NCBI GenBank assembly: GCA_964581105.1
Contig: CAZOMB010000001.1
Coordinates: 88,237 to 152,236, forward strand
Reading direction: 5' to 3'
Length of the DNA stretch: 64,000 nucleotides
Source of the DNA: UBA10161 sp964581105
Lineage (GTDB): Archaea > Micrarchaeota > Micrarchaeia > Anstonellales > Anstonellaceae
Shown: positions 39,677 through 48,170 of the stretch, piece after piece
Position numbering within the stretch: the first letter of the stretch is position 1
How the letters are laid out: each line of letters opens with the position of its first letter
Position numbers and translations under genes: made by a program
Notes under the pieces: model-generated
Seen by the model: only the letters and a program-made list of their open reading frames with translations
Database searches by the model: none
What the model was told of the DNA's origin: nothing

Positions 39677-39895
39677 CTACTTGGCTTTGTCTTGCTTTTT
39701 TGCTGGTTTTGATTGCTTTTCGCCTTTTCTTGCTGTTGGCTCAAGGTGAAGCACTGAGCATTTTCTCTCCTTGCCCCTGAGAGGAGAGCTTATCATTACA
39801 AAATTCTCGTCAATTACTTTTGTTATCACTACTTCTTCTCCTGAGTCTCGGCCTTTGGTTTTTATGCAGATGCGACCTGGTTCAATTGCTGGCAT
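39677..39895 (-). CDS. rpl14e: Ribosomal protein eL14
   Basis: 72 aa. KOW-type fold: MPAIEPGRICIKTKGRDSGE, VVITKVIDENFVMISS, KCSVLHLEPT, then a Lys/Gln/Ala tail. Archaeal eL14 is 75-100 aa. Start at 39895 after GAAGTGATT. Last ribosomal gene before the giant-gene island; cmk is immediately upstream. Confidence 0.93.
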   Translation of the reverse strand: MPAIEPGRICIKTKGRDSGEEVVITKVIDENFVMISSPLRGKERKCSVLHLEPTARKGEKQSKPAKKQDKAK

Positions 39896-39900
39896 TTTAA

Positions 39901-40494
39901 TCACTTCCTCTTTTTTCTCTTTTTCTTGCTCTTTGTTTTCTTTTTTCTTGATTTCTTTCTTGGCTTTTTCTTTTGCTTTGCCATTTTTTCAGTTGCAGCC
40001 TGTGCTATTATTGCTGCTGACTGGCTTGGCATGAAATTCCTGCTGTTTATTACAATGTCAAAGCCAGAATGGTCATAAATGTCAATTTTGTAAATGTCAA
40101 GGTAGCGCAGCCTGTTGCTCTCATCCCTTTCATTTATGTGCCTGAGCGCCTCTTCTGGCCCCATCTTGTCGCGAAGAGCTACGCGGGCTGCCCTTGCTGC
40201 TCGAGGTGCATAGAGCCATACTTTTATGTCTGCATTTTTTACCATCCACGGGCCAAGCCATGTTGTTACAACGCAGTTGCCTTTTGTTGCAGCTGCCATG
40301 AGCCTTTTGTCAAAGTCCTTGTCTATCCTGTGTTCTGCTTCTGCCTTTTTGTGAAAGTCAAGTAAATCCATTTTCTTTTTTGCTGCCAATGTCTTAAAGG
40401 TTGGGTTTACAAGCCTTAAGCCAAGCTTTTTTGCTACAAGCGAGCCAACTGAGTTTTTTCCGCTTCCTGAAAGCCCAGATATGCAGATAATCAT
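39901..40494 (-). CDS. cmk: Cytidylate kinase, archaeal type, with very basic C-terminal tail
   Basis: 197 aa. P-loop GLSGSGKN (residues 7-14), LGLRLVNPTFKTLAAKKK, EHRIDKDFDKRL, ERDESNRLRYLDIYKIDIYD. Phosphorylates CMP/dCMP. The last 30 residues are almost pure Lys/Arg (KKKPRKKSRKKKTKSKKKRK), not part of the kinase fold and possibly binding ribosomes or nucleic acid. Between eL34 and eL14 as in other archaea. Confidence 0.95.
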   Translation of the reverse strand: MIICISGLSGSGKNSVGSLVAKKLGLRLVNPTFKTLAAKKKMDLLDFHKKAEAEHRIDKDFDKRLMAAATKGNCVVTTWLGPWMVKNADIKVWLYAPRAARAARVALRDKMGPEEALRHINERDESNRLRYLDIYKIDIYDHSGFDIVINSRNFMPSQSAAIIAQAATEKMAKQKKKPRKKSRKKKTKSKKKRKKRK

Positions 40495-40504
40495 TTTAGC
40501 ACCG

Positions 40505-40822
40505 TTATTTCTTGTTTAGGAGCCTTTTTACATATGGCAGCATTCTTATGTCAACTTCATCAATAGAAAGCTCGCCTTCTTTTACCCTCGAGGCTATTAT
40601 GAGCACGCGGGAGCTTGCAACTGTTGAGAGATTGCCGCCAAATTTCCTGTTTGGCCTTTTTGGCTTTCCCTGTGTTGAGATTACTGCCTGAAGCCTTTTG
40701 CCTGTTATTGAGCACGAATGCCTTTTGCCCTTTTTCCTCCTCTTGTAATGGACAGTTATGCCTTTAGGGGTGCGCTTTTTTATCTTGCGCACAGACCTTG
40801 ACCTGTTTTTTGGCAGAGGCAT
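40505..40822 (-). CDS. rpl34e: Ribosomal protein eL34
   Basis: 105 aa. MPLPKNRSRSVRKIKKRTPK, HYKRRKKGKRHSCSITGKRL and ASSRVLIIASRVKEGE fit eL34, though one of the usual zinc-ribbon Cys pairs is missing (a single Cys is visible). Start at 40822 rather than the GTG at 40831, which lies in the ribosome-binding region. Overlaps none; 1 bp from the DUF106 gene. Confidence 0.93.
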   Translation of the reverse strand: MPLPKNRSRSVRKIKKRTPKGITVHYKRRKKGKRHSCSITGKRLQAVISTQGKPKRPNRKFGGNLSTVASSRVLIIASRVKEGELSIDEVDIRMLPYVKRLLNKK

Positions 40823-40823
40823 T

Positions 40824-41693
40824 TCAAACACCCTTTTTTGTGATTTTGCTGTAGACTGCCCTTAAGATGCTGAAGGACATACTCAGGGCAAATGCACATA
40901 ATATGAAAAATCCGTAGGAGCCGATTATGCGGCTGATGTTTAATAAAGGTATTGCGAAGGGCAGGTCAACGAAAAAGAAGGTGCCTGCGTTGAGCACTGC
41001 CTCAAGCCTTGTGCCTTGCTCAAGGGGGGGCTTTGTGCTTGCCTGTATTGTAACTGTTTGGCCTGCTGACACATTTTGGCTGCTTGAAGAGGCATTTATT
41101 TTGTATGCTGTCTTTCCAAAGAGAATGTCAATAAGCCCGCCTTGCGATAAATTCTGGAGCCACAAATCCTTTGGCAAGCCATTTTCATAGTAAAATGGCA
41201 TTCCTGATTTTGCCAAAGACTCGTTTTGCTCATTATAAATGTGCACTTCTGCAGCCCATGCTCCCTTTATGCCGTCATTTCCAAATTCATAGCAAGTTGA
41301 GTAAATGCCGTCAGATGAAACAAGGTCGCAATGCTCTGAAAGGCCGTCATCAAAAAGAGGCAGATGTATGTCATCAACTGCTCCTGGCTCAATAAGCGGG
41401 AACACAAACATCAGGCCAACAAAAATTACAATAATTACTGCAAACATCCTCATTTGCACTGACATTATCTGCGAGGTGATTTGCCAGTTTTTTGAGATTA
41501 TTTCATTAAGCTCTTTTTCATCATTCCTTTTTGCAGCCTCATTCATTTTCTTGTGAAGCTCTTTCATTTCTGCCTGAAGCCCTTTGAGCTTGTCTTTTCC
41601 GCCTATGTTTGCCTGCAGGAACATGCTTAATGCAACATAAGCCAGAGAAAGCAGCACAATGAATATCCAGTAGTCTGCAAGTTCGAAAAACAT
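40824..41693 (-). CDS. DUF106/EMC3-like membrane insertase (YidC/Oxa1 superfamily)
   Basis: 289 aa. N-terminal helix (DYWIFIVLLSLAYVALSMFL), a cytoplasmic coiled-coil hairpin (KLKGLQAEMKELHKKMNEAA), a second helix (FAVIIVIFVGLMFVFPLI), and C-terminal helices (SYGFFILCAFALSMSFSILR). Archaeal DUF106 (Ylp1) is an Oxa1-superfamily insertase and lies beside secY as here. A large extracytoplasmic insert (residues about 105-255) with sequons is longer than I recall for the family. Confidence 0.88.
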   Translation of the reverse strand: MFFELADYWIFIVLLSLAYVALSMFLQANIGGKDKLKGLQAEMKELHKKMNEAAKRNDEKELNEIISKNWQITSQIMSVQMRMFAVIIVIFVGLMFVFPLIEPGAVDDIHLPLFDDGLSEHCDLVSSDGIYSTCYEFGNDGIKGAWAAEVHIYNEQNESLAKSGMPFYYENGLPKDLWLQNLSQGGLIDILFGKTAYKINASSSSQNVSAGQTVTIQASTKPPLEQGTRLEAVLNAGTFFFVDLPFAIPLLNISRIIGSYGFFILCAFALSMSFSILRAVYSKITKKGV

Positions 41694-41704
41694 GTAATTT
41701 CACC

Positions 41705-42247
41705 TTATTTTAGCAAAGCCAGAAGCTTTTTCTGGGCCTCTTCCAATTTTCCTGTCCTGTTGTGTATTATCAGGGCAGGAGCTCCTGTCAAGCAGGAGTA
41801 TGCTGCCAAATACGAGCGGTTTATTGACTCATGCTCTGAGAGTGATTCTGATGACTCTGGGTCGCGTATCCTGGTCTTGTCAGAGCTTCTCCTTTCTGAG
41901 ATTTCCTTTGCAGGCGCTGTTACCAGAACAAGGAATTGCACTTTGAGCTGCGAAAGAAGGGAAAAGGGAAGGCCTGGCAAATAGCCTTTGGGTGTTGAAA
42001 TCGAGCAATGGGTGTCAAGTATCAGCTTTGCATCCATTTTTGAAAGCGCTTTTCCCACTTCTGACTGCACTTTTTTCTGTGTCTTTGTATCCATCTTGCG
42101 GATTTCATCGCGTGTTTTTATCCCGACAGACTTTGATGCTATTTCAAACATCAGGTCCCCATAATTCACAATTTTGCAATCAGTTTCCTTTGCTGCAGAA
42201 AGGACTGTTGACTTTCCTGCGCCAGGCAGGCCCATTACAATAATCAT
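41705..42247 (-). CDS. adkA: Adenylate kinase, archaeal type
   Basis: 180 aa. P-loop GLPGAGKST (residues 6-14), NYGDLMFEIASKSVGIKTRD, LILDTHCSISTPKGYLPGLP, RRSSDKTRIRDPES. Balances ATP, ADP and AMP. Between secY and DUF106 as usual in archaea. Confidence 0.96.
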   Translation of the reverse strand: MIIVMGLPGAGKSTVLSAAKETDCKIVNYGDLMFEIASKSVGIKTRDEIRKMDTKTQKKVQSEVGKALSKMDAKLILDTHCSISTPKGYLPGLPFSLLSQLKVQFLVLVTAPAKEISERRSSDKTRIRDPESSESLSEHESINRSYLAAYSCLTGAPALIIHNRTGKLEEAQKKLLALLK

Positions 42248-42257
42248 TCAAATCCCC

Positions 42258-43739
42258 CTATCTCCCTAGAATGCTGCCAAGCCCTGAGTAGGACTCAAAC
42301 AGCCTCTGGTTTTCAAGGTCCTGGTACATCCTGTATAGGATGCCAACTGTCAAAAGTATTCCTGTTCCTGTGCCAAGCGCTCCTGTCAAGTCTGCCAAAG
42401 CTGCCAAAAGCCCGACAAATGCGCTTCCAAGAACTGTAATATATGGTATATAGCGGCCAAGAAGGCTTTCAACTATCCTTGGGTCGCGCCTGTGGCCAGG
42501 AATTTGCAACCCTGATTTATTGAGATTCTCTGCAACCTGCTTTGCCCCTAATCCTGTTGTATCAACCCAAAATTGGCCGAAAATTATACATAATACCACC
42601 ATGAATATTATGTAGGAGATTACATGCACCCACTCAGGAATTCCAAATAGCGGGGTTGTTCCATTCAAGAGCTGGCCAAAGTATGCCCCATAATTTCCTT
42701 GTAAAGGCCGGTAAATAGGCGAAATTAAGTAAAAGAATCCATCGCGGAGCTGGTTTCCTGAGTCAACAAATGCCAAAGATTGCACCAGGTCTATTCCGCC
42801 ATTGCACTTGTCAATGCCTGGTGCCTCAGGGTTAAACTCCCCTGTTACGCACAAATGCTGGCCTTGAAGGCCTATTGCAAAAAACTGGATGTTCAAAAGA
42901 AGCGCTGAGGCAAGTATGACTGGTATGTTTGATACATATAAGAATTTTATTGGAAATCGGCTTCCTAATCCCCTTGCCCTGTCAAATGCAAGCGGGATTT
43001 CTACTTTTATGCCTTCTGCATATGACACTACCAGGAATACTATTGCAGTGAAAAAGAGTGGAAGCAGGGCTATTATTGCAATTGGCAATGCTTCTGCGCT
43101 TCCTGATGAAAGCGCCTCAATTACCCCTCCTGAGCCTGTGAAAAGGCTGAATGTGCCTGCAACTATTGCAAATGAAACCCCTGCTGCTATGAAAAGGGAA
43201 ATTCCGCTCCCTATCCCGTGCTTTGACACCACTTCATCAAGGTAAAGCAATACCAAAGAGCCCATTGAAATTTGCAGGATTATGAAAAACTGGGTGAACA
43301 GCATGCTTCCAAAAAGAGGGGCGTCAACTACCGCCAGGCGTGCAAAAAGGACAAATACTGCTGCCTCGAAAAAGCAAAGCAATATTGCCAGTATTTTCTG
43401 TGCTCCTTGGAATGTCCTTTTTTGCTCTGGGTCTGACATGTCAACCTTGATTATCTTTGCGCCTGAGAAAAGTTGCAAAAAGATGCTTGCAAGCACAATG
43501 GGGCCGATTCCAACTGTAATAAGCGAGCCAATGTTTGATGCAGTTACAACCTGGAGGAAGTCGGCACCGCCTGTGGACGGTTTTACCCCCACTGCAATAA
43601 CATTGTACATAATAAAGAATACTGCCAGGGCTATTATGGTCCACATGATTTTCTCAGAAAGAGGCGGCGGCCTGTCAGGCGCCTTTACCTCTGGCAAAAG
43701 GTGGAGGTATGGCTTTAGAAAATCAAGTGAGCTCCCCAT
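42258..43739 (-). CDS. secY: Preprotein translocase subunit SecY
   Basis: 493 aa with about ten membrane helices; plug and pore helices near the N-terminus (PPLSEKIMWTIIALAVFFIM), DEVVSKHGIGSGISLFIAAG, FPIKFLYVSNIPVILASALL, QVAENLNKSGLQIPGHRRDP and the cytoplasmic loops. Forms the Sec channel with SecE and Sbh. Start at 43739 after GGTGAA. A 59-nt gap before it contains an internal promoter. Confidence 0.97.
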   Translation of the reverse strand: MGSSLDFLKPYLHLLPEVKAPDRPPPLSEKIMWTIIALAVFFIMYNVIAVGVKPSTGGADFLQVVTASNIGSLITVGIGPIVLASIFLQLFSGAKIIKVDMSDPEQKRTFQGAQKILAILLCFFEAAVFVLFARLAVVDAPLFGSMLFTQFFIILQISMGSLVLLYLDEVVSKHGIGSGISLFIAAGVSFAIVAGTFSLFTGSGGVIEALSSGSAEALPIAIIALLPLFFTAIVFLVVSYAEGIKVEIPLAFDRARGLGSRFPIKFLYVSNIPVILASALLLNIQFFAIGLQGQHLCVTGEFNPEAPGIDKCNGGIDLVQSLAFVDSGNQLRDGFFYLISPIYRPLQGNYGAYFGQLLNGTTPLFGIPEWVHVISYIIFMVVLCIIFGQFWVDTTGLGAKQVAENLNKSGLQIPGHRRDPRIVESLLGRYIPYITVLGSAFVGLLAALADLTGALGTGTGILLTVGILYRMYQDLENQRLFESYSGLGSILGR

Positions 43740-43764
43740 TAATTTCACCAATTAAATTCTCAGG

Positions 43765-43801
43765 CATTCTACACAGCATGCTGTCTTAGAATTTATATTC
43801 A
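43765..43801 (-). promoter_or_regulatory. Internal promoter of secY with palindrome
   Basis: Minus-strand GAATATAAAT at about 43791-43801 is a good TATA. ACAGCATGCTGT at 43773-43784 is a perfect 12-nt palindrome lying where transcription would start. The secY-adkA-DUF106-eL34-cmk-eL14 block may be tuned apart from the upstream ribosomal genes. Confidence 0.45.
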
Positions 43802-44290
43802 TTTGTCACCAGGTTTTGGAGCTGGTTTGTTTTCAGCTGGTTTTTCTTGTTTGGGTTTTTCAGGCTGCTTTTCTGGCTTTTTTGCGAATGTTTCTGCAGC
43901 TCCGCCTGCTTTTTTTATTTTTTCTGCTGCGCCTTTTGAGAATGATTGCGCTTTTACTGTTACTGGGGCGGTTATCTGGCCTGTGCCAAGCACTTTGCCG
44001 TCAAATTCAAAGTAATCCTTTCCTTCACGCTCTTTTAGCTTTCCTTTTTGTGCTAGCTGGTCTATCTGAAAAAGGTTGATTGTCCTTATTTTTGCTTTTG
44101 GCAATGGGGAAAAACCTTGTACACCGAAATAATTTGGCTCATAGCGCGTAATATATGTGAAGCGGTGCTTTTGCATTCCTGCCCTTCCCCAGCCGCCTTT
44201 GCTGCCCTTGCCCCTCTTGTTCTTTGTGTTACCTGTGCCATGGCTGCGGGTCCCGTGGAACTTTCTGCTTCTTTTTCTTTTCCTTTTCAT
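43799..44290 (-). CDS. rpl15: Ribosomal protein uL15 with Lys/Pro tail
   Basis: 163 aa. RKFHGTRSHGTGNTKNKRGK, GKGSKGGWGRAGMQKHRFTY, then the C-terminal core ending SFSKGAAEKIKKAGGAAETF, followed by about 25 Lys/Pro/Glu residues. Start at 44290 after AGGTG. Confidence 0.95.
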   Translation of the reverse strand: MKRKRKRSRKFHGTRSHGTGNTKNKRGKGSKGGWGRAGMQKHRFTYITRYEPNYFGVQGFSPLPKAKIRTINLFQIDQLAQKGKLKEREGKDYFEFDGKVLGTGQITAPVTVKAQSFSKGAAEKIKKAGGAAETFAKKPEKQPEKPKQEKPAENKPAPKPGDK

Positions 44291-44299
44291 GAAACACAC

Positions 44300-44740
44300 C
44301 TATGCCATTCTCAATATAAGCTCTGCTATTTTGCTGTTCTTCCCTATTGGGCCAAATGGAACCTGGGCTTTTCTTTTGCCAAATCCGCCTTTGGGAGGGG
44401 AAAGGAAAAATACTGGCATTATTCCTAATTCTGAGAGCTTTTTGCCTGACAAAACTTCTTGCGCAATTTTCTTTATGGCATCTGGCTTTTTTTCTTTTGA
44501 GAGCCTTTTTCCTTCTTTTGTCCTGCCCCTTTTTTGAAGCAAAAGCTCAACTGTTGCCTCATCAACCCCGCCAAATGAAACACAATCCTTGCAAACTTTC
44601 AGCATCCCTTTAGTAGTTGGGGAATCTGGTATCAGGGTGCATGAGTAAAGCCTGTTGAGCTTTAGGCTGTCAAGTGTACTGTCTACTTCCTGGGGGACTG
44701 AAAATCTCCCTTTTAGCCTTATTACTGCTATTTTGCTCAT
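44300..44740 (-). CDS. rpl30: Ribosomal protein uL30
   Basis: 146 aa, archaeal long form: IAVIRLKGRFSVPQEVDSTL, SLKLNRLYSCTLIPDSPTTK, and the long C-terminal part with LSPPKGGFGKRKAQVPFGPI. Overlaps the end of uS5 by 4 bp (ATGA). 50S central protuberance region. Confidence 0.95.
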   Translation of the reverse strand: MSKIAVIRLKGRFSVPQEVDSTLDSLKLNRLYSCTLIPDSPTTKGMLKVCKDCVSFGGVDEATVELLLQKRGRTKEGKRLSKEKKPDAIKKIAQEVLSGKKLSELGIMPVFFLSPPKGGFGKRKAQVPFGPIGKNSKIAELILRMA

Positions 44741-45435
44741 GATGGCACCTTTTCCTCTTTATTTTCCTTTGGCTTGTTGCCCCAGCCGCTTACCCTCATG
44801 GTATTGAGCTTTTCAATTGCCCTGAAGGTTGCCATTGCTGTATTGTATATGTTCCTTGTGTGGCCGCGTGAAAAGCTCCATATGTCCTTTACCCCTGCAT
44901 ATGAGAGAACCTTTTTCACTACTTCGTTTGCTGCCAGGCCCACGCCTCGCGGAGCTGGCTTGAGGGTAACTGTCACGCTTCCTGACTTTCCATTAACTGT
45001 TATTGGGATTGAGTTTTTGAAGCCTGGCCCTGATTCCCATGAGCCGCAGCCAAATGGAACTGAAATGAAATTCCTTTTTGCGTTCTTGATTGCAGTCTCT
45101 ATTGCTGGCCTTACTTCCTCGCTTTTTCCTGCTCCTATTCCAAAGTGGCCGTTCTTGTCCCCAACAAGGACAATTGCCCTGAATTGCATTTTCCTTCCGT
45201 TTTTTGTCATCCTCTGCGTGCTTGACACTGAAAGGGTTTCCTCTTCAATGTTCGGGTAAAGGTGGTCTATCATCTCATGCTCAAGCACCTGCTTTCCCAT
45301 TCCAAATATCTCTTCAAGTGAAGTTATCTGGCCTGTTTTCACCATTTTGCCTACTTCTGTTTTTGGAACCCACTCTGGCTTGGGCTCGTCGTCCCGTCTT
45401 TTCCTTCTTCCCCTTCCTCTGCCAAATCTTGCCAT
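44737..45435 (-). CDS. rps5: Ribosomal protein uS5
   Basis: 232 aa. EWVPKTEVGKMVKTGQI, RMTKNGRKMQFRAIVLVGDK, GHFGIGAGKSEEVRPAIETA, LKPAPRGVGLAANEVVKKVL. 30S protein involved in decoding fidelity. Follows uL18 in the spc-type order. A basic Arg-rich N-terminus (ARFGRGRGRRKRRD) is slightly longer than usual. Confidence 0.97.
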   Translation of the reverse strand: MARFGRGRGRRKRRDDEPKPEWVPKTEVGKMVKTGQITSLEEIFGMGKQVLEHEMIDHLYPNIEEETLSVSSTQRMTKNGRKMQFRAIVLVGDKNGHFGIGAGKSEEVRPAIETAIKNAKRNFISVPFGCGSWESGPGFKNSIPITVNGKSGSVTVTLKPAPRGVGLAANEVVKKVLSYAGVKDIWSFSRGHTRNIYNTAMATFRAIEKLNTMRVSGWGNKPKENKEEKVPS

Positions 45436-45445
45436 TTTTTCACCA

Positions 45446-46027
45446 TCAGCCTATTATTTTTTCCTTCACAGAGTTGAATTTTTCAACCATTTTCCCGGGG
45501 TCAAACCCCTCTTTTATATATGAGGAAAATATCTTGCTGTACTTGTTTTCATCAGACTGTTTTAGGGCTTTTGCATATTTTTCAATCGCTGCCCCGGTTA
45601 TCCTTTCATCTGCAATCATGCCTTCCGAGTAATTTGTCTTTAATCCTGAGTCAATTGCCCCCCTGAGCGCTGCAAATGCAATTGAGCCTTTTGAAGGCTT
45701 TTGCATTCCCATGTCAAGGTTGAAGTTTTTCACTCCCTTTTTTGCTGCAGACTTTCCTGCCAAAAGCCCGCACAAGTATGCTGTTGGCGAATTGCAGCGC
45801 GGCTGCCAGCCATGCTGCTTAAGTGACTTTGAGCCTGCTGCTGCTATTACTTTGTCCCCTTGTTTTGAAAACTCAACAAACTGCACAAGGATTCCCTTTG
45901 ATGAGCTTCTGACAACCATGCGCGGAGCCATCCCTTTTACCAGTGCCAAGCGCTTGGCGTAGTTTGTCAGGCCTTTTCTCCTTCGCCTGAAAGCCACTTT
46001 GTATGCAGGCCCTGTTGCCTTTGCCAT
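45446..46027 (-). CDS. rpl18: Ribosomal protein uL18
   Basis: 193 aa. YKVAFRRRRKGLTNYAKRLA, NSPTAYLCGLLAGKSAAKKG and the C-terminal helices. Binds 5S rRNA with uL5. Gaps to eL19 and uS5 are 5-10 bp. Confidence 0.96.
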   Translation of the reverse strand: MAKATGPAYKVAFRRRRKGLTNYAKRLALVKGMAPRMVVRSSSKGILVQFVEFSKQGDKVIAAAGSKSLKQHGWQPRCNSPTAYLCGLLAGKSAAKKGVKNFNLDMGMQKPSKGSIAFAALRGAIDSGLKTNYSEGMIADERITGAAIEKYAKALKQSDENKYSKIFSSYIKEGFDPGKMVEKFNSVKEKIIG

Positions 46028-46032
46028 TCAAA

Positions 46033-46482
46033 TCACTTTTTGAGCATTTTGCTTTCCTTGAGGTGTGCCTCAAGCATCCTTATCCCCTTGAATGCATTGC
46101 CTTTTACCATCATGTAAGCCTTGCGGAAGTGCTTGCGGTCCAGCCTCTTTTTTTCCAAAAGTTGCCTCAGGTATTTCCTTTGTGCGCGTACTTTTGCAAC
46201 CCATGCGTCCTTTGTCCTTAATCTTGAGTTTGGAGTGCCTTTCCTGCTTCCTTTTCCTTTTCTCCTGCCTTTTCTTTTTTGCTCCTGCTTTTTCCTTCCG
46301 CGGACCCTGCAGACACCGCGTTTTGCCAGGGCATATATTGCCCCGTCTTTTATGAGCGCGCGAACGTCCTCTCTGGTAAGTGCCTCTGATATTTTTTTGT
46401 GGGACTCTGGCTTGAACTTGATTTTTGACCTTCCTGCCTTTAGCATGCGTGCCGAAATCCTTCTTACTGTTGACATTGCCAT
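46033..46482 (-). CDS. rpl19e: Ribosomal protein eL19
   Basis: 149 aa. VRRISARMLKAGRSKIKFKP, IKDGAIYALAKRGVCRVRGR, GKGSRKGTPNSRLRTKDAWV, and the long basic C-terminal helix. Archaeal/eukaryotic-specific 50S protein. Normal length. Confidence 0.96.
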   Translation of the reverse strand: MAMSTVRRISARMLKAGRSKIKFKPESHKKISEALTREDVRALIKDGAIYALAKRGVCRVRGRKKQEQKRKGRRKGKGSRKGTPNSRLRTKDAWVAKVRAQRKYLRQLLEKKRLDRKHFRKAYMMVKGNAFKGIRMLEAHLKESKMLKK

Positions 46483-46487
46483 TCAAA

Positions 46488-47078
46488 TCACTTTTTTTGA
46501 GGGACATCATACTTTATTTCCTGCTTTTTCTCAGCAGGCTCTGGCTTTTTTTCAGCTGGCTTTTCCTGCTTTGGCTTTTCTGCTTTTTCTTCACCTTTTT
46601 TTGGAGCGTGTTCTTTTTTCGCTTCTGGTTTTGGCTTTTCTTCCTTTTTCTTTTCAGGTTTTGGAGCTCCTTGCTTCTTTTTCTCTTTTTTTTCTGGCTT
46701 TTTTACTCTCTTTTTCTTTTGCTTTTGTTTTTTCTCCCTGTTAAGCACACGAAGCTTTGCTAAATCTGCAAGCTTGATTATCTCCTGCCTTTTCCTTTTG
46801 CCAACACCTGAAGCTATCCTTATCAGGACATTCTTGAGGCTAGAAAGCTCTTTTGCTGACTGCACAAGCACCTCAGGCATGCCACGCGGGTGCAAATTCC
46901 TTATTTTTGACGGCTGGCTGTAGCCTATTGATGGGGATGCGCCCATGTATGCGAATTTCCTCCTTTTCTTGTTGTCAGTGCCCCTCTGGCTTCTCCAGTT
47001 CTTTTTTATCCTGCTCCTGCAGCTCCTTCCGTAATTGGGCCTCCTGAATTTTGGGTGCTTTCTTTTCTTTATTTCCAT
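46488..47078 (-). CDS. rpl32e: Ribosomal protein eL32 with long Lys/Glu/Pro tail
   Basis: 196 aa. Core to about residue 110: HPKFRRPNYGRSCRSRIKKN, RGTDNKKRRKFAYMGASPSI, NLHPRGMPEVLVQSAKELSS. The remaining 85 residues are low-complexity Lys/Glu/Pro/Ala. Archaeal eL32 is usually near 130 aa. Start at 47078 after GAGTGAT. Confidence 0.95.
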   Translation of the reverse strand: MEIKKRKHPKFRRPNYGRSCRSRIKKNWRSQRGTDNKKRRKFAYMGASPSIGYSQPSKIRNLHPRGMPEVLVQSAKELSSLKNVLIRIASGVGKRKRQEIIKLADLAKLRVLNREKKQKQKKKRVKKPEKKEKKKQGAPKPEKKKEEKPKPEAKKEHAPKKGEEKAEKPKQEKPAEKKPEPAEKKQEIKYDVPQKK

Positions 47079-47083
47079 TTTTA

Positions 47084-47566
47084 TCACTCAACTATGTAAA
47101 ACCCATCCTGGAACACACGCGAGTCGCGGTTCCTTATCTTTGTTGCAGACTTTATGTTTGCCACTGTCTGACAGACATCTTCTTTTGAAATTCCTGTTAT
47201 TGTGACCTGCTGGCCTTTTGCCTCAACTTTTGCCTGGCCTGCGATTTTTGCCTTTCTTGGCTGCTTTTCGCCAAGGAAGTTCTTTATCAGGATTTGCTTC
47301 CCCTTTACCTCTACTGCAATAGGGAAGTGGGAATAAATTATCTTGAGCTTTTTCTCATAGCCGGATATTACCCCGTTTGCCATGTTTGAAATGTGGGATA
47401 TGACTGTGTTTGCCATTGCCTTTTGGCCTGTCACTTGAACTTCATCTTCTTTCACAGAGATTTTCACTTCTGGGTGGCTAAAGTCGCGCACAATGCTGCC
47501 TTTTGCTCCGCTTACTGTGACCTTAAAGCCGTCAACAGTTATTTTTGATCCTTTGGGCATTTTCAT
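47084..47566 (-). CDS. rpl6: Ribosomal protein uL6
   Basis: 160 aa. VDGFKVTVSGAKGSIVRDFS, MANGVISGYEKKLKIIYSHF, FLGEKQPRKAKIAGQAKVEA, RNRDSRVFQDGFYIVE. Two tandem alpha/beta domains; near the factor-binding site. Start after AGGTAG. Confidence 0.97.
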   Translation of the reverse strand: MKMPKGSKITVDGFKVTVSGAKGSIVRDFSHPEVKISVKEDEVQVTGQKAMANTVISHISNMANGVISGYEKKLKIIYSHFPIAVEVKGKQILIKNFLGEKQPRKAKIAGQAKVEAKGQQVTITGISKEDVCQTVANIKSATKIRNRDSRVFQDGFYIVE

Positions 47567-47575
47567 AATAACTAC

Positions 47576-47962
47576 CTAGTAAATGAATGCTATCAGCCTT
47601 CCTCCTATTCCTTCTTGCTTTGCCTCCTCATTTGTCATGAGCCCTAATGGGGTTGAGACAACAAACATTCCAAAGCCTGCGCCTGGCAGGTATTTCTTCT
47701 CCCAGTCATTCCACTCTGCCTTTTTGACTGCAAAGCGCGGCTTGACTGCGCCGCATTGGTTTACCCTTCCAAGCAGCCTTATCCTGAAAAATCCTGTTTT
47801 CCCGTCGTCAACGAATTCAAAGTCCCCTATGAATCCCTTGCGCTGGAGTATTTTCAGGGTTTCCCTTACCAGCTTGCTTGGCTGGACTTCGCATGCAGGC
47901 TTGCCAAACATTTCATGCGTCTTTATTGTGTTCAGCGCATCAGCCAGTGGGTCGTTTGCCAT
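47576..47962 (-). CDS. rps8: Ribosomal protein uS8
   Basis: 128 aa. DPLADALNTIKTHEMFGKPA, VNQCGAVKPRFAVKKAEWND, and the C-terminal FVVSTPLGLMTNEEAKQEGI. Central-domain 16S binder and, in many species, an autoregulator of the spc operon. Normal length. Confidence 0.97.
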   Translation of the reverse strand: MANDPLADALNTIKTHEMFGKPACEVQPSKLVRETLKILQRKGFIGDFEFVDDGKTGFFRIRLLGRVNQCGAVKPRFAVKKAEWNDWEKKYLPGAGFGMFVVSTPLGLMTNEEAKQEGIGGRLIAFIY

Positions 47963-47974
47963 AATATCTCCTCA

Positions 47975-48160
47975 TTAATATTTCCTGAATCCTATTTCCT
48001 CTCCTACTTCGCGAAAGCATCTTCTGCAGATGCGAAGGCCGTATGAGCGTATCAATGCCCTTGCAGAGCCGCAAAACCTGCACTTGCGAAGGCCCTTGCC
48101 CTGGAACCTGTGCTCCAGCGGAACTTTTCTCTTCTTTCGTTTTTTGTCTTTTTCTGCCAT
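47975..48160 (-). CDS. rps14: Ribosomal protein uS14 (zinc-binding)
   Basis: 61 aa. CRFCG...ICRRCF gives a C-x2-C-x12-C-x2-C zinc site. Ends REVGEEIGFRKY. A basic Lys-rich N-terminus precedes the usual start. The ATG at 48160 follows GGAGG, a strong Shine-Dalgarno sequence. Confidence 0.96.
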   Translation of the reverse strand: MAEKDKKRKKRKVPLEHRFQGKGLRKCRFCGSARALIRSYGLRICRRCFREVGEEIGFRKY

Positions 48161-48170
48161 CAAATCCTCC

